Assembly (NCBI RefSeq): GCF_003992065.1
Contig: NZ_RQUZ01000003.1
Coordinates: forward strand, 1 to 64,000
Length of the DNA: 64,000 nt
From: Veillonella seminalis
Lineage (GTDB): Bacteria; Bacillota; Negativicutes; Veillonellales; Veillonellaceae
Direction of reading: 5' to 3'
This document shows, one piece after another, positions 1-8,793 of the stretch (positions within the stretch are counted from its first letter, which is position 1; each line of letters starts with the position of its first letter). The translations under genes were made by a program, and so were the position numbers. The notes under the pieces are model-generated. The model worked only from the letters and a program-made list of their open reading frames with translations, was not told the DNA's origin and ran no database searches.

Positions 1-90
1 TGGTGTAATGCACTGCCACGCAAAATTCTAAATTACCGGACACCACAAGAAGTATTCATTGAAGAAGTTAATAAGTTACTGGGTTTTTAA
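1..90 (+). CDS. IS30-family transposase, C-terminal fragment (runs off the left edge)
   Basis: Frame 1 of the plus strand is open from base 1 and encodes about 29 residues ending at TAA 88-90. The stretch NALPRKILNYRTPQEVF is the typical C-terminal tail of IS30-family (DDE) transposases, where an arginine-rich 'RP(R)K.L.YRTP.E.F' segment closes the protein. The catalytic DDE residues lie outside the window, so activity cannot be judged. It is the only plus-strand coding sequence supported in the window and overlaps the 3' end of the minus-strand membrane-protein gene, which it has evidently disrupted. Confidence 0.8.
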   Translation, partial: WCNALPRKILNYRTPQEVFIEEVNKLLGF

Positions 91-117
91 AAGTGTTCAA
101 TTTCATATTGCAATTTA
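1..117 (+). mobile_element. Right end of an IS30-family insertion sequence
   Basis: The transposase tail stops at base 90 and is followed by AGTGTTCAATTTCATATTG, resembling the terminal inverted repeats of Firmicute IS30 elements. Non-IS sequence (the DUF6056-like gene) begins near base 115-118. The exact boundary is inferred, because the left terminal repeat and target duplication are outside the window. Confidence 0.6.
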
Positions 118-718
118 CTAGAATAAATCCGATTATTCCTACTGAAAAGTTTTCATTAGCCCAACCGGAGAAAATTCCCAAGATAAATATAACCAAATAC
201 AAAAAATAATTTCTGAAAGTTTCACTATTGCCATCATTTAATCTATAAAATAACATGAAAATTAACGGAATAATAATCGTCCATAGATAATTACCGGCAC
301 CGGTTAACCACAGAATATCCTGACCAAAAGCCGGTAAAAATACCCAAATGGAAAAGTTAATGTAGATTAGTATTGGCAAGGACCAATACTTAAGCTTCGT
401 TATATGTGCATAAACCAATAAAAGTAGCACAACATAAATTAACGAATTAGCCACATTAAAAACTGATTTTGGCATACTCAAAAATAATAACGAAAAAAAT
501 TCACCCCATACGCGACCACTCCAAGTAAGGTAATAATTCTCTAATGCTTGATACATATCACCCACCGAGTAAATATTAACGGCTGTACCGTATTTCAAAT
601 AATCATCAACCACAAATCCGGTTAAACTATTTAATTTGAACATTAATATAAAAATACCAACCAACAAGCCTACAAATGCTATTTTTATTGCTACCGGTGA
701 CTTTAAATACTTATACAA
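68..718 (-). pseudogene. DUF6056-like multipass membrane protein, 3' end cut off by IS30
   Basis: The frame encodes 216 residues with about six hydrophobic segments. Recognisable conserved points are a VDDYLKYG segment after the first helix, a GRVWGEF segment, a GAGNYLW motif near residue 140 and GWANEN near residue 187. This pattern fits the DUF6056 family of large integral membrane proteins often found in surface-glycan loci; these are usually more than 400 residues long. The last 15 or so residues (from about NCNMKLN) are encoded by the IS30 end, so the real C-terminal half is missing. It is probably non-functional. It lies just downstream of rmlB on the same strand. The family role is unknown; some members resemble lipid-linked glycosyltransferases in topology, which is only a suggestion. 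Confidence 0.65.
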
Positions 719-744
719 AACAAGTTCATCCTTCCATCAATACA

Positions 745-1734
745 CTATACTCCACTGATAATATCTTCCCACCATTGGCGGTTATCTAAATACCATTGTA
801 TTGTTTTTTTAATGCCGTTGGCAAACTGCGTTTCCGGTAGCCACCCGAGCTCAGTATAAATCTTTGTCGAATCAATAGCATAGCGCAAATCATGGCCCTT
901 ACGATCCGCTACATAGGCAATTAAGTCTTCAGATTTACCTAACTCTTTGCAAATCAGTTTTACGATGTCAATATTAGCCATTTCATTATGACCACCAACA
1001 TTATAGACTTGTCCCTCACGGCCCTTATGAATAATCAAATCAATGGCCTTGCAGTGATCCTTTACATATAACCAATCGCGAATATTTTCACCATCACCAT
1101 ATACCGGTAGCGATTTATTATACAATGCATTAACAATCATAAGCGGAATCAACTTCTCCGGAAATTGATAAGCCCCATAATTATTAGAGCAACGAGAAAT
1201 CGTCACCGGAAGACCATACGTTCTAAAATATGACAACACTAATAAATCAGCTGCCGCTTTTGAACTACTGTACGGAGAACTTGGTTGTAATGGCGTTGTT
1301 TCCGTAAACAGCAAATCCGGTCTTTCCAATGGCAAATCTCCATATACCTCATCGGTCGAAACTTGATGATAACGTTTGATACCATATTTGAGACATGCAT
1401 CCATCAAGACTGATGGTCCCATAATGTTTGTTTCTAAAAAAACGCCGGGATTATCGATTGATCGATCAACATGAGATTCAGCAGCAAAGTTTACGACTAT
1501 ATCCGGATGTTCTTCTTCAAACAACTGATTGATGGCTTCTCTATCACAGATATCTGCTTTAACAAATCTAAAGTTAGGATTCTCCATTACACTTGCCAAG
1601 GTAGATAAATTACCGGCATACGTTAATTTATCTACACAAATGATGCGATAATCCGAGTATTTCTTTAACATATGAAACACAAAATTCGAGCCGATAAAAC
1701 CAGAGCCGCCGGGAATCATAATAGAATATTTCAT
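745..1734 (-). CDS. rfbB: dTDP-glucose 4,6-dehydratase
   Basis: This 329-residue short-chain dehydrogenase/reductase converts dTDP-glucose to dTDP-4-keto-6-deoxyglucose, the second step to dTDP-rhamnose and other deoxysugars. The N-terminal NAD-binding loop reads PGGSGFIGSNF (residues 8-18), where most homologues have T in place of the first P. The dehydratase signature STDEVYGDL, the YSSSK catalytic Tyr/Lys pair and SNNYG(A)YQFPEKLIP are present, and length is normal. The ATG at 1734 follows an AAGG ribosome site. No rfbA, rfbC or rfbD is seen here, so the other dTDP-sugar steps must be encoded elsewhere, or the pathway goes to a different sugar. Confidence 0.93.
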   Translation of the reverse strand: MKYSIMIPGGSGFIGSNFVFHMLKKYSDYRIICVDKLTYAGNLSTLASVMENPNFRFVKADICDREAINQLFEEEHPDIVVNFAAESHVDRSIDNPGVFLETNIMGPSVLMDACLKYGIKRYHQVSTDEVYGDLPLERPDLLFTETTPLQPSSPYSSSKAAADLLVLSYFRTYGLPVTISRCSNNYGAYQFPEKLIPLMIVNALYNKSLPVYGDGENIRDWLYVKDHCKAIDLIIHKGREGQVYNVGGHNEMANIDIVKLICKELGKSEDLIAYVADRKGHDLRYAIDSTKIYTELGWLPETQFANGIKKTIQWYLDNRQWWEDIISGV

Positions 1735-1754
1735 AATTTTACCTTAAATTGAAA

Positions 1755-1807
1755 AAGAGTTATATTGACTATGTATAAATGAAATTTTACCAATTTTTAT
1801 AACTCTT
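1755..1807 (-). terminator. Weak hairpin upstream of rfbB
   Basis: A perfect 10-bp inverted repeat (AAGAGTTATA / TATAACTCTT) encloses about 33 bases. On the minus strand it is followed by a short T tract. It may end transcripts from the polysaccharide genes to its right before rfbB. The large loop makes this a weak call. Confidence 0.35.
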
Positions 1808-1898
1808 CTATGTTAATCTGTTCTTATTTTTTCAACAATTTACATCATTCTTGAACCGAACCTAAAAAATACATATAATACATAGATGCAATATTAAT

Positions 1899-2455
1899 TC
1901 ACGGAACTAATCTTCGTACATAAGGTATTTGTTTTAATAAACACACTACTAATAAACAGACTATATAAGTTAGAACAGGACCACCCAAACGCCAAAATAA
2001 ATCTTCAGCAGGGATATGAAAATAAGCGGAAAAATTATCTATAAAAAATTTATGCGTTAAGTATATTCCTAAACTGCAAGAAGATAAATATCTTAGTATT
2101 TTAGAATACGGGATTAACCAATCATGACTTAAATATTTAATAAATGTAAAAATTGCAATAGCTAATAAAACTGTATGGAATTGTGTATAGCTAAAAAAGG
2201 TTCTATCTAAACTTCCATTTTCTATACTTAAATAATATGTTGCAAAATAACGAATTAGGCAAGAAGTAATCCCCAAACCATAAATTATATATCTATATAT
2301 TTTCACTAACTCAGTATTAAATAATAAATAACCTAATAATACATAGAATATAAGTCAACCACCAGCAAATGGAAAATAAATTGCACCATTATATTCAATC
2401 CTAAAAATTGAAAAACTAACGGCAAACAAGACTACGTCAGAATTTTGGTTATGTT
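1899..2455 (-). pseudogene. Acyltransferase-3 family membrane protein, decayed C-terminal remnant
   Basis: The uninterrupted 3' part (1899-2306) encodes four hydrophobic helices with SSCSLGIYLTHKFFID near the end, the typical C-terminal pattern of acyltransferase-3 (OafA/WecH-like) membrane proteins that O-acetylate surface sugars. Reading the same frame upstream gives FRIEYNGAIYFPFAGG, then an in-frame TGA at 2355-2357, then LIFYVLLGYLLFNTELV running into the downstream frame. The TGA sits where a conserved aromatic residue would be. Upstream of about 2455 the frame is closed and no N-terminal part with the catalytic His is found. A functional product is unlikely. The GC content is very low, like its right-hand neighbours. 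Confidence 0.7.
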
Positions 2456-2496
2456 AACTAACCTATAGAAAACCATTAAGTAACTTTTAAACTATC

Positions 2497-3792
2497 TTAT
2501 ATTTTATCTAATAATATTTTTTTAGCTATCCATAGAACTCCCCCAATATAAATAATCGTAGTTCCAAATAAGTCCAAAAAGAATCTTTCATCAATTGATG
2601 ATAAAAATAAAGGATAAGAAATCGTCGCATATATTAACAACGATGTAATTTTAATATCATTATTATATTTTAAATAATTATAATAATAACTATAAAATGC
2701 ACCTAATAACCACATAACCCCTAACATACCAACCACCCCAAACGCTTTAATATATCGCCATTCTGCCGTATAAACATTAGTATCAATACCTTCAAAATTA
2801 ACAAATGGCAAAAATATTTCAACATCTGGCAAATTAAATCCTAAAAAATTAAGATTCCTATAAACACTAACTAGTAAATTAGAACCAATCAAAGAGTTCT
2901 CTACCGGTAACTGATGATATATAACATCAAAAGCCGGAACAGATAGACCTAAATAATGCGATAAAATAATAAAAGGTGTCCGAGTACTGCTAGTTACTTT
3001 TCCAGATAAATACCCCATTATCAAGAAAAAGGATACAGCCATAATTCCTAATATGCCAAGTATAATGATTGATTTTATACCTGCCTCAAATTTAAATTGA
3101 TGCTTTTTTAGATAAAGAAAAATTCCAATTACTACAACAAATATAACAAATGACATCATCGCCATGCGTCCCGTTGTAAATATCATAAAAGGAATATAAG
3201 TTAAAATAGGCACTAGAAAAAAGAGATTTGATTTTGACCATTTAAAAAATATTAAGTTACTTAAAAATGCATATACATATACTGAAGCAATTGCTAATGC
3301 AATATATTGTCGATAATTCATCCATCGACTTAATGAAACTTGCTCAGCTTCAATAGCTGGCCTTACAGTTTTTATAATATTAAATACACCTTCTGTATTT
3401 CCAAGTAATATAGATAAGTGAAAGATTTCACGAAAACTAAGCATAGCCAAAATACTCATTATCAAAAAAGCAATGAAAATTAGTTTATCAACTTTATAAT
3501 ATTTAATAGTAAAAACTGGCTGTACGGATTGTCTAAAAAAGGCAATCTTACAAACAGCAACGTTACCACAAGCAAATGCAAGAATCCCCATCAATAATAC
3601 TATTACACTTGACATTGAAAAAGGTAATTGCCACCGTTCTATGTTTAATGCAGCTAATATAGAACTTAACATCATAGTCGTACTCATTAAAATGCTTGGT
3701 TGAAGGACATCCCCTTTAAAAAAATATATTAAACCTATTGATAAAATCAATAACAATACAGATAAAATATACAAAAATCCTGGATCAACCAT
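2497..3792 (-). CDS. wzy: Oligosaccharide repeat-unit polymerase (Wzy-like)
   Basis: The product of 431 residues has about twelve hydrophobic segments and a larger hydrophilic loop around residues 260-330, the usual architecture of O-antigen/capsule polymerases, which join lipid-linked repeat units on the periplasmic face of the inner membrane. Sequence conservation in this group is too low for motif proof. The call rests on topology and on its place beside wzz and wzx. I chose the second ATG (3792), which has AAGGA nine bases upstream; the first ATG at 3801 directly abuts that site. It overlaps the end of wzz by 8 bases, suggesting translational coupling. Base composition is strongly AT-rich compared with flanking genes. 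Confidence 0.75.
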   Translation of the reverse strand: MVDPGFLYILSVLLLILSIGLIYFFKGDVLQPSILMSTTMMLSSILAALNIERWQLPFSMSSVIVLLMGILAFACGNVAVCKIAFFRQSVQPVFTIKYYKVDKLIFIAFLIMSILAMLSFREIFHLSILLGNTEGVFNIIKTVRPAIEAEQVSLSRWMNYRQYIALAIASVYVYAFLSNLIFFKWSKSNLFFLVPILTYIPFMIFTTGRMAMMSFVIFVVVIGIFLYLKKHQFKFEAGIKSIIILGILGIMAVSFFLIMGYLSGKVTSSTRTPFIILSHYLGLSVPAFDVIYHQLPVENSLIGSNLLVSVYRNLNFLGFNLPDVEIFLPFVNFEGIDTNVYTAEWRYIKAFGVVGMLGVMWLLGAFYSYYYNYLKYNNDIKITSLLIYATISYPLFLSSIDERFFLDLFGTTIIYIGGVLWIAKKILLDKI

Positions 3793-4453
3793 TTTTTTCA
3801 TTCCTTATCGAAATTAAAAATACTATCACCGCTCCAATAATAGTTCCTAAAACAGCACCTATAATTCCATACTTTAGTATTATTATGCTTTTATCATTTA
3901 CTAATAGTTTTGGTTCTAATGTATATGCACTTATTTCTTTAAATTGGCTTTGCGGAGTTATTTTCTCAATCCTCGACTCAGCAAAAGAAATATATTCGTC
4001 TAAATATTTAACTCCATATAATTTTATATATTCATAATCTTTTGCATCATCTGCACTTAATGAGAAAATATACTGAATAACTCCAGAATGAATATCAACA
4101 ACATGAATATGCTTTTGCAACCATTCAACTTTCTGAATTTCTGTTAACTTATCCCAATCTCTATTAATTTTTTTATAATCAAATCTATTTTCTGATTGTT
4201 TTAAGAATAAATCAATTTCACTATAACTCTTTAAAAAAGTACCATAATCAAGAGAATTATTAAACATTAATGGCTGATTATACTCAATTTTTATAGTTTT
4301 TTCAGTATGAAAGCGTGTACTTTGAAGAACATAATCTGTAAAAAAAGTTTTTTCAATTACTAAACCTAATGAAAAAATAATTGCTAATAGAATGATGTAA
4401 ATAAACTTACTTTTTAGTGTATCAATAAAAACTCCAAATCTTACACTTTGCAT
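3785..4453 (-). CDS. wzz: Wzz-type chain-length determinant / polysaccharide co-polymerase
   Basis: The 222-residue protein has one transmembrane helix near the N-terminus (about residues 15-35), a hydrophilic periplasmic part, and a second helix at the C-terminus (GAVLGTIIGAVIVFLIS) followed by a short basic tail. This two-helix layout is characteristic of Wzz/PCP proteins that set polymer length together with Wzy. No tyrosine-kinase domain is attached, so it is closer to PCP-1 than to kinase-type BY-kinases. The second of two adjacent ATGs is preferred because it lies five bases after GGAGG. Adjacent wzy and wzx support the role. Confidence 0.75.
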   Translation of the reverse strand: MQSVRFGVFIDTLKSKFIYIILLAIIFSLGLVIEKTFFTDYVLQSTRFHTEKTIKIEYNQPLMFNNSLDYGTFLKSYSEIDLFLKQSENRFDYKKINRDWDKLTEIQKVEWLQKHIHVVDIHSGVIQYIFSLSADDAKDYEYIKLYGVKYLDEYISFAESRIEKITPQSQFKEISAYTLEPKLLVNDKSIIILKYGIIGAVLGTIIGAVIVFLISIRNEKNG

Positions 4454-4474
4454 CATGACCTCCGAAAATTTTTA

Positions 4475-5722
4475 TTAAATCTTTTTTAATATATTATTTT
4501 TGAAAACATATCCCAAAATAGCAAATGTAATAACCCCTTCAACAATTACCATTATTATAGCAACCCCCTCACCCAGCCAATAAGGAGCTATACAAAACAT
4601 TAATATGATATCTAAAATAGCCCCCAACACAAGAATATTGCTAAATATCTTTTGATAGCCATAATTCAACAAAACTTGAATTCCAAAAACATTACTTATT
4701 GATATTACCAACGGTAATAATGCCAATATTCGCAAAATTACTACGCTTGACTGATATCCCTCACCAAACAACAACTGTACTACACAAGGGGCCAAAAAGA
4801 TCAAAGATATACTCCCTATCAAACAGCCACCGATATAAACTTTTCCATAAGCTTTTATAAAATTCAAAAAATTATTTTTACCCTCTTGAATTTTTTTACT
4901 GGCATAAGGATACACCGCTTGATTAACAGTAAACATAACACCTTTAATACTATCTATTAATTTATTGGCCGCACTAAAATATCCCACTATAGTGTCATTA
5001 GAAAAAATACCTAATAAGACTATATTACTAGTTGTATATATGTTTATAGCAATAGTAGAAAGAAAAATATGCCAACCATCATTCATAGTTTTTATTACAC
5101 CTTTAAACGTTGGCTTTATAAACACAAAACTATATTGTCTTGCTATAATTATATACGAAAGTATTCCTGCTAAGATTAAAGTACTTGACTGAAATAAAGC
5201 AGCTAACAAATAATCATCCGGGTTTCGAACAAACAAAAAAAACAAAATAACAGTTGCCAATCTAGCTATTATATTGACAATTGTTATATATCTCATTTGT
5301 TGAATCCCCTGAAAAAACCATGTAGGGAAAATAAAATTACCTAATGCTAATAAAAAAACACTCCAATACAAATAAGCATCAAACTTTATTGCCATAAAAT
5401 CAATGATAAAAATAGAAAAAAAAGAAAATAAAGCTGTTAAAAGAAGAAGTAATGCCTTACAAGTCATAATATTAACAAAAATATCGGCAATTTGATTTTT
5501 TTCTCCAGCTCTCGCAATATCCCTAGGGCCAGTCATATTAAAGCCATAGTCCACAATTATAATACAATACTGAACTATTCCTTGCATAAAAGCAATCGCA
5601 CCAAATTTATCCACGCCTAAAACTCGAACTAAATAAGGTAATAATATAAAATTCAATATGTATTCTGCACCTTTTAAACTTACCAATGAAAAAATATTTT
5701 CAAACAACTTATTTATTTTCAT
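4475..5722 (-). CDS. wzx: Polysaccharide flippase (Wzx-like, MATE/MOP superfamily)
   Basis: This 415-residue integral membrane protein has about twelve helices. It opens with a NKLFENIFSLVSLKGAEYIL-type amphipathic start and the sequence RVLGVDKFGAIAF, typical of RfbX/Wzx O-antigen transporters; DYGFNMTGPRDIAR follows near residue 60. Wzx flips undecaprenyl-linked repeat units across the cytoplasmic membrane. The gene is very AT-rich, like the rest of this block. It lies 18 bases from wzz and 21 bases from the HAD-like gene, consistent with one operon. Confidence 0.85.
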   Translation of the reverse strand: MKINKLFENIFSLVSLKGAEYILNFILLPYLVRVLGVDKFGAIAFMQGIVQYCIIIVDYGFNMTGPRDIARAGEKNQIADIFVNIMTCKALLLLLTALFSFFSIFIIDFMAIKFDAYLYWSVFLLALGNFIFPTWFFQGIQQMRYITIVNIIARLATVILFFLFVRNPDDYLLAALFQSSTLILAGILSYIIIARQYSFVFIKPTFKGVIKTMNDGWHIFLSTIAINIYTTSNIVLLGIFSNDTIVGYFSAANKLIDSIKGVMFTVNQAVYPYASKKIQEGKNNFLNFIKAYGKVYIGGCLIGSISLIFLAPCVVQLLFGEGYQSSVVILRILALLPLVISISNVFGIQVLLNYGYQKIFSNILVLGAILDIILMFCIAPYWLGEGVAIIMVIVEGVITFAILGYVFKNNILKKI

Positions 5723-5743
5723 AGTTCAATCTCTTAATAATAT

Positions 5744-7645
5744 TTATTTATATTTCTTAAACAAATAGTAAAATTTAAAAATCAATTTCATCAAATATCG
5801 GTTTTTAGTTTTCTCTATAATAGCCCCAGATAACCATGGACTATTCTTAATAGAATTTATAGAGTCTTCAAAAGATGAAGCTTTTGAACTTAAAATTAAT
5901 GGTCGTAACTCATCAAGAATCACCCTATAATCTTTCCATATTTTTATATCTTCTAGAGTTGGTGTAATTGCAAAGTTTTTAAAGTTTTGCAGGGCTATAT
6001 TGGTACTAATATCTTCATCAATAAATTGATTCATACTAGATTTAAAAAATGACAACGCCCCCCTCTGCAATTCTTGAATATAATACTTTTCGTCAACTTT
6101 CCCTCCTCCAATATACTCGAAGTCAGCTAATATTGGTTCCACTTTATTATCTATAACTTGATAACCTTTAACGCTCCCATGCGGAGCAGTGAGAAATATT
6201 TCTAAAAACATATAACAAAAACGTAATAGGACCTTATACTGCTTGGTTTTATTGCCTGAGTCAAAAAATATATTTCTAGTTGTATTTTCCTCAATTGCAG
6301 AATGCAAATAAAAATAAAAAGGATTTACATCTAAATTCTCTTGTTTTAAATAATATTTTAATGCAAACTCAATGCTACAACCGGCTCCCATGTCAATAAT
6401 ACCAACATTTCCATAAAATTGCTCTTGATAAAAATATGATTGAATAAGTATTGCCTGAGCCTTAGAATCACTGAATATCTGTTCTTTAATAAAATCAAAC
6501 AAAGATTCTACTCGCTGATCAATTTTCAAAGTATCAATATTAAATCTATCTTGACGAGCCAATTTAAATTTGTCTAACACCACATCATCAATTGTAATGC
6601 AAAATCTATCTAACACATATTCTAATGTAAAAGATTTATCCCAAGATTTATAATGTTTCACCATATCGTCAAAAGATTTATCATATTGTAAAATCGGCCT
6701 TATTACAGACTTTCTTGAAATATAAAAATATTTTGAATCTATGTTAGGACAATATAAAGAAAAAGCTTTTTTCAAAATGTATCCATCTCGTGAAAAAAAG
6801 AAAACTTTTTTTAATTTTTTTTGCTCTACTTGTTGCGCTAACCACTTAGTAAAACCTAATAATAATGGACCAAAAACCTCATATCCTATTTTAAAAATAT
6901 CATTTTCTTTAATCGGCATATTATTATTAATAAACCGATTTATCCAATTGTAAGTAAAAATTTCCTGACTAAATAAACCCTCTTCATCATAATAAGTGGG
7001 AAATAATTCCCCTTCATCAATCAAAAATGCAGATAATCCTTGCATTTTTGCCTTTTTAAAGTCAGCATTTTTGTCATTACCAATATGAAGAACTTGAGAT
7101 GGTAATAATCTTTCTTTTTCTAAAACCTTCTTAAATAGTAAACCCTGCTCCCATTTTGTAATCCGTTCATCGCACGAAGAGTAAACTATTTTATGATGTA
7201 AATAATCGTTTTTCTCTAAAATTTTATTAATATCTGATGCACTAAAGTACATATCAGAAATAATGAGAATAGGTTTTTCTATAGATACGCAATAATTATA
7301 AATCTCTTGAAGTTCTTGATTCGCTGTACAAACAAGCAATTCAAGTTCTAACTCCATTTTTTTTATTAAATTTTTTTCACTTTCAATATAACTATCATCA
7401 AAATTTTCATAAATTTCATCGATATTTACTTCTCGATAAGTGCATCTTTTTCTCGCATTAGCCTCAGCCGCAATTCGCGAATCGTATATCTTTTTTGATG
7501 TTCCTAACAACTTATTAACTTTATACTCTAGCAATCTAAATACATCTTTATTGCTTCCAAGATTTCTTTTTATCAAAGTATCAAACACATCAAATGATAT
7601 AACATCATGTTTTGAAATTATTAATTTTAGTTTCTCAAGATCCAT
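5744..7645 (-). CDS. Large HAD-superfamily protein of glycan loci
   Basis: The 633-residue product begins with a complete HAD phosphatase core. Motif I is SFDVFDTLIKR (residues 17-27, with the DxFDT variant), motif II is near LIISDMYFSASD (about 131), and motif IV is HIGNDKNADFKKA (about 187). The remaining 400 residues form a second, uncharacterised region with SRDGYILKKAF and GIIDMGAGCSIEFALKYY, which may be another catalytic domain. Similar long HAD proteins occur inside capsule and O-antigen clusters, where they may act on phosphosugars or handle phospho-linked substituents; the substrate is unknown. Its ATG directly follows the stop codon of the GT4 gene. Confidence 0.7.
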   Translation of the reverse strand: MDLEKLKLIISKHDVISFDVFDTLIKRNLGSNKDVFRLLEYKVNKLLGTSKKIYDSRIAAEANARKRCTYREVNIDEIYENFDDSYIESEKNLIKKMELELELLVCTANQELQEIYNYCVSIEKPILIISDMYFSASDINKILEKNDYLHHKIVYSSCDERITKWEQGLLFKKVLEKERLLPSQVLHIGNDKNADFKKAKMQGLSAFLIDEGELFPTYYDEEGLFSQEIFTYNWINRFINNNMPIKENDIFKIGYEVFGPLLLGFTKWLAQQVEQKKLKKVFFFSRDGYILKKAFSLYCPNIDSKYFYISRKSVIRPILQYDKSFDDMVKHYKSWDKSFTLEYVLDRFCITIDDVVLDKFKLARQDRFNIDTLKIDQRVESLFDFIKEQIFSDSKAQAILIQSYFYQEQFYGNVGIIDMGAGCSIEFALKYYLKQENLDVNPFYFYLHSAIEENTTRNIFFDSGNKTKQYKVLLRFCYMFLEIFLTAPHGSVKGYQVIDNKVEPILADFEYIGGGKVDEKYYIQELQRGALSFFKSSMNQFIDEDISTNIALQNFKNFAITPTLEDIKIWKDYRVILDELRPLILSSKASSFEDSINSIKNSPWLSGAIIEKTKNRYLMKLIFKFYYLFKKYK

Positions 7646-8788
7646 TTATTTTTTCTCTTTCAAGTAAAAACTCATTATCTTATTAACTTCTGTATCAATA
7701 TCATAACCGGCTAACCTTAATTCTTTCGAAGTATCTCTTCTAGTAACAGCACTCTTCTTTAATATTATATCTGCCCAAGTCTTTTTCTCTAATTTCTTAT
7801 CGATAAAATAACACAAGCCATCTACTAACTTTAATTCTTTGGTTATATTATCCGAAAAAAAACAAGGCAATCCGCTGGCTTGTGATTCTACACCAACAAC
7901 AGTAAGGCCTTCAAATCTTGAAGGCATTACAAAACAATCCATTGCCTGCATTAACTCAGCCACATCATGTCGTATCCCTAAAAATAAAACGGCATTTTCT
8001 AATTTTAATTTTTTGACCTGATTGACCGCATTCTTATAATATGTATCATCCCCTACATAATCACCTATTAATAATAATTTAGCTTTAGATCTTTTATTAT
8101 GCACTTCATTAAATACATCAATCAAAAATTCGTGATCTTTTTGATACACAAATCTCCCCACATGACCAACAATAAAGTCTTCATCACCAAATTTTAACTC
8201 AGAGCGTTTGATTTGTCTTACTTTATCATTAAAAACTATATCTTTTATATTAATAGCATTATGGATAACCGTAAATGGTTGTGTATTCCCAAACATCCAC
8301 TGCCCTGCTGATTGAGCACAAGCAAAGTAATCAGTTACACTCCACTTCATAAGAATTCGATTGAAGCCTATTAAAACCCGCCTAATTAGACCAATCTTAT
8401 TTTCAAAGCCACCGTTATGAGAGTGTATAATTCTCACAGGTATTCCCATTATTTTTCCTAGAAATAATGGGAAAATATATTCTAAACTATTAGTATTTAA
8501 TACAATTGCCTTATAATTTTTTGATTCTTTACGAAGTAATTTTATCCATTGCCAATAGTGATTTAAAGGATTCTTATGTCGCGAACAAACCCCAAAAATC
8601 TTTGATCCGGCATTTCTTATTTTATCGGCAAAGACAATATCATATTCATTGGTAATATTTACAAAATCATAAACTACTTTATTTCTATCTAAATGGTCAA
8701 ATTGCTGCATTAAATATGTTTCAAGACCACCTATATTCCGAGTCATGCCAATTTGTAAAACTTTTACCGGCAATAAATCTTGATTCAT
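7646..8788 (-). CDS. Glycosyltransferase family 4
   Basis: This 380-residue GT-B fold enzyme shows the N-terminal glycine-rich loop of the acceptor domain (MTRNIGGLETYLMQQF) and the C-terminal donor-binding region: VGHVGRFVYQKDHEFLIDVF, then MDCFVMPSRFEGLTVVGVE with the EGLTVVGVE form of the EX7E motif. It transfers a sugar from a nucleotide donor to the growing lipid-linked oligosaccharide on the cytoplasmic face. Donor and linkage cannot be read from sequence. The ATG follows AAAGGA at eight bases. It is coupled to the HAD-like gene downstream. Confidence 0.88.
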   Translation of the reverse strand: MNQDLLPVKVLQIGMTRNIGGLETYLMQQFDHLDRNKVVYDFVNITNEYDIVFADKIRNAGSKIFGVCSRHKNPLNHYWQWIKLLRKESKNYKAIVLNTNSLEYIFPLFLGKIMGIPVRIIHSHNGGFENKIGLIRRVLIGFNRILMKWSVTDYFACAQSAGQWMFGNTQPFTVIHNAINIKDIVFNDKVRQIKRSELKFGDEDFIVGHVGRFVYQKDHEFLIDVFNEVHNKRSKAKLLLIGDYVGDDTYYKNAVNQVKKLKLENAVLFLGIRHDVAELMQAMDCFVMPSRFEGLTVVGVESQASGLPCFFSDNITKELKLVDGLCYFIDKKLEKKTWADIILKKSAVTRRDTSKELRLAGYDIDTEVNKIMSFYLKEKK

Positions 8789-8793
8789 TTTAA

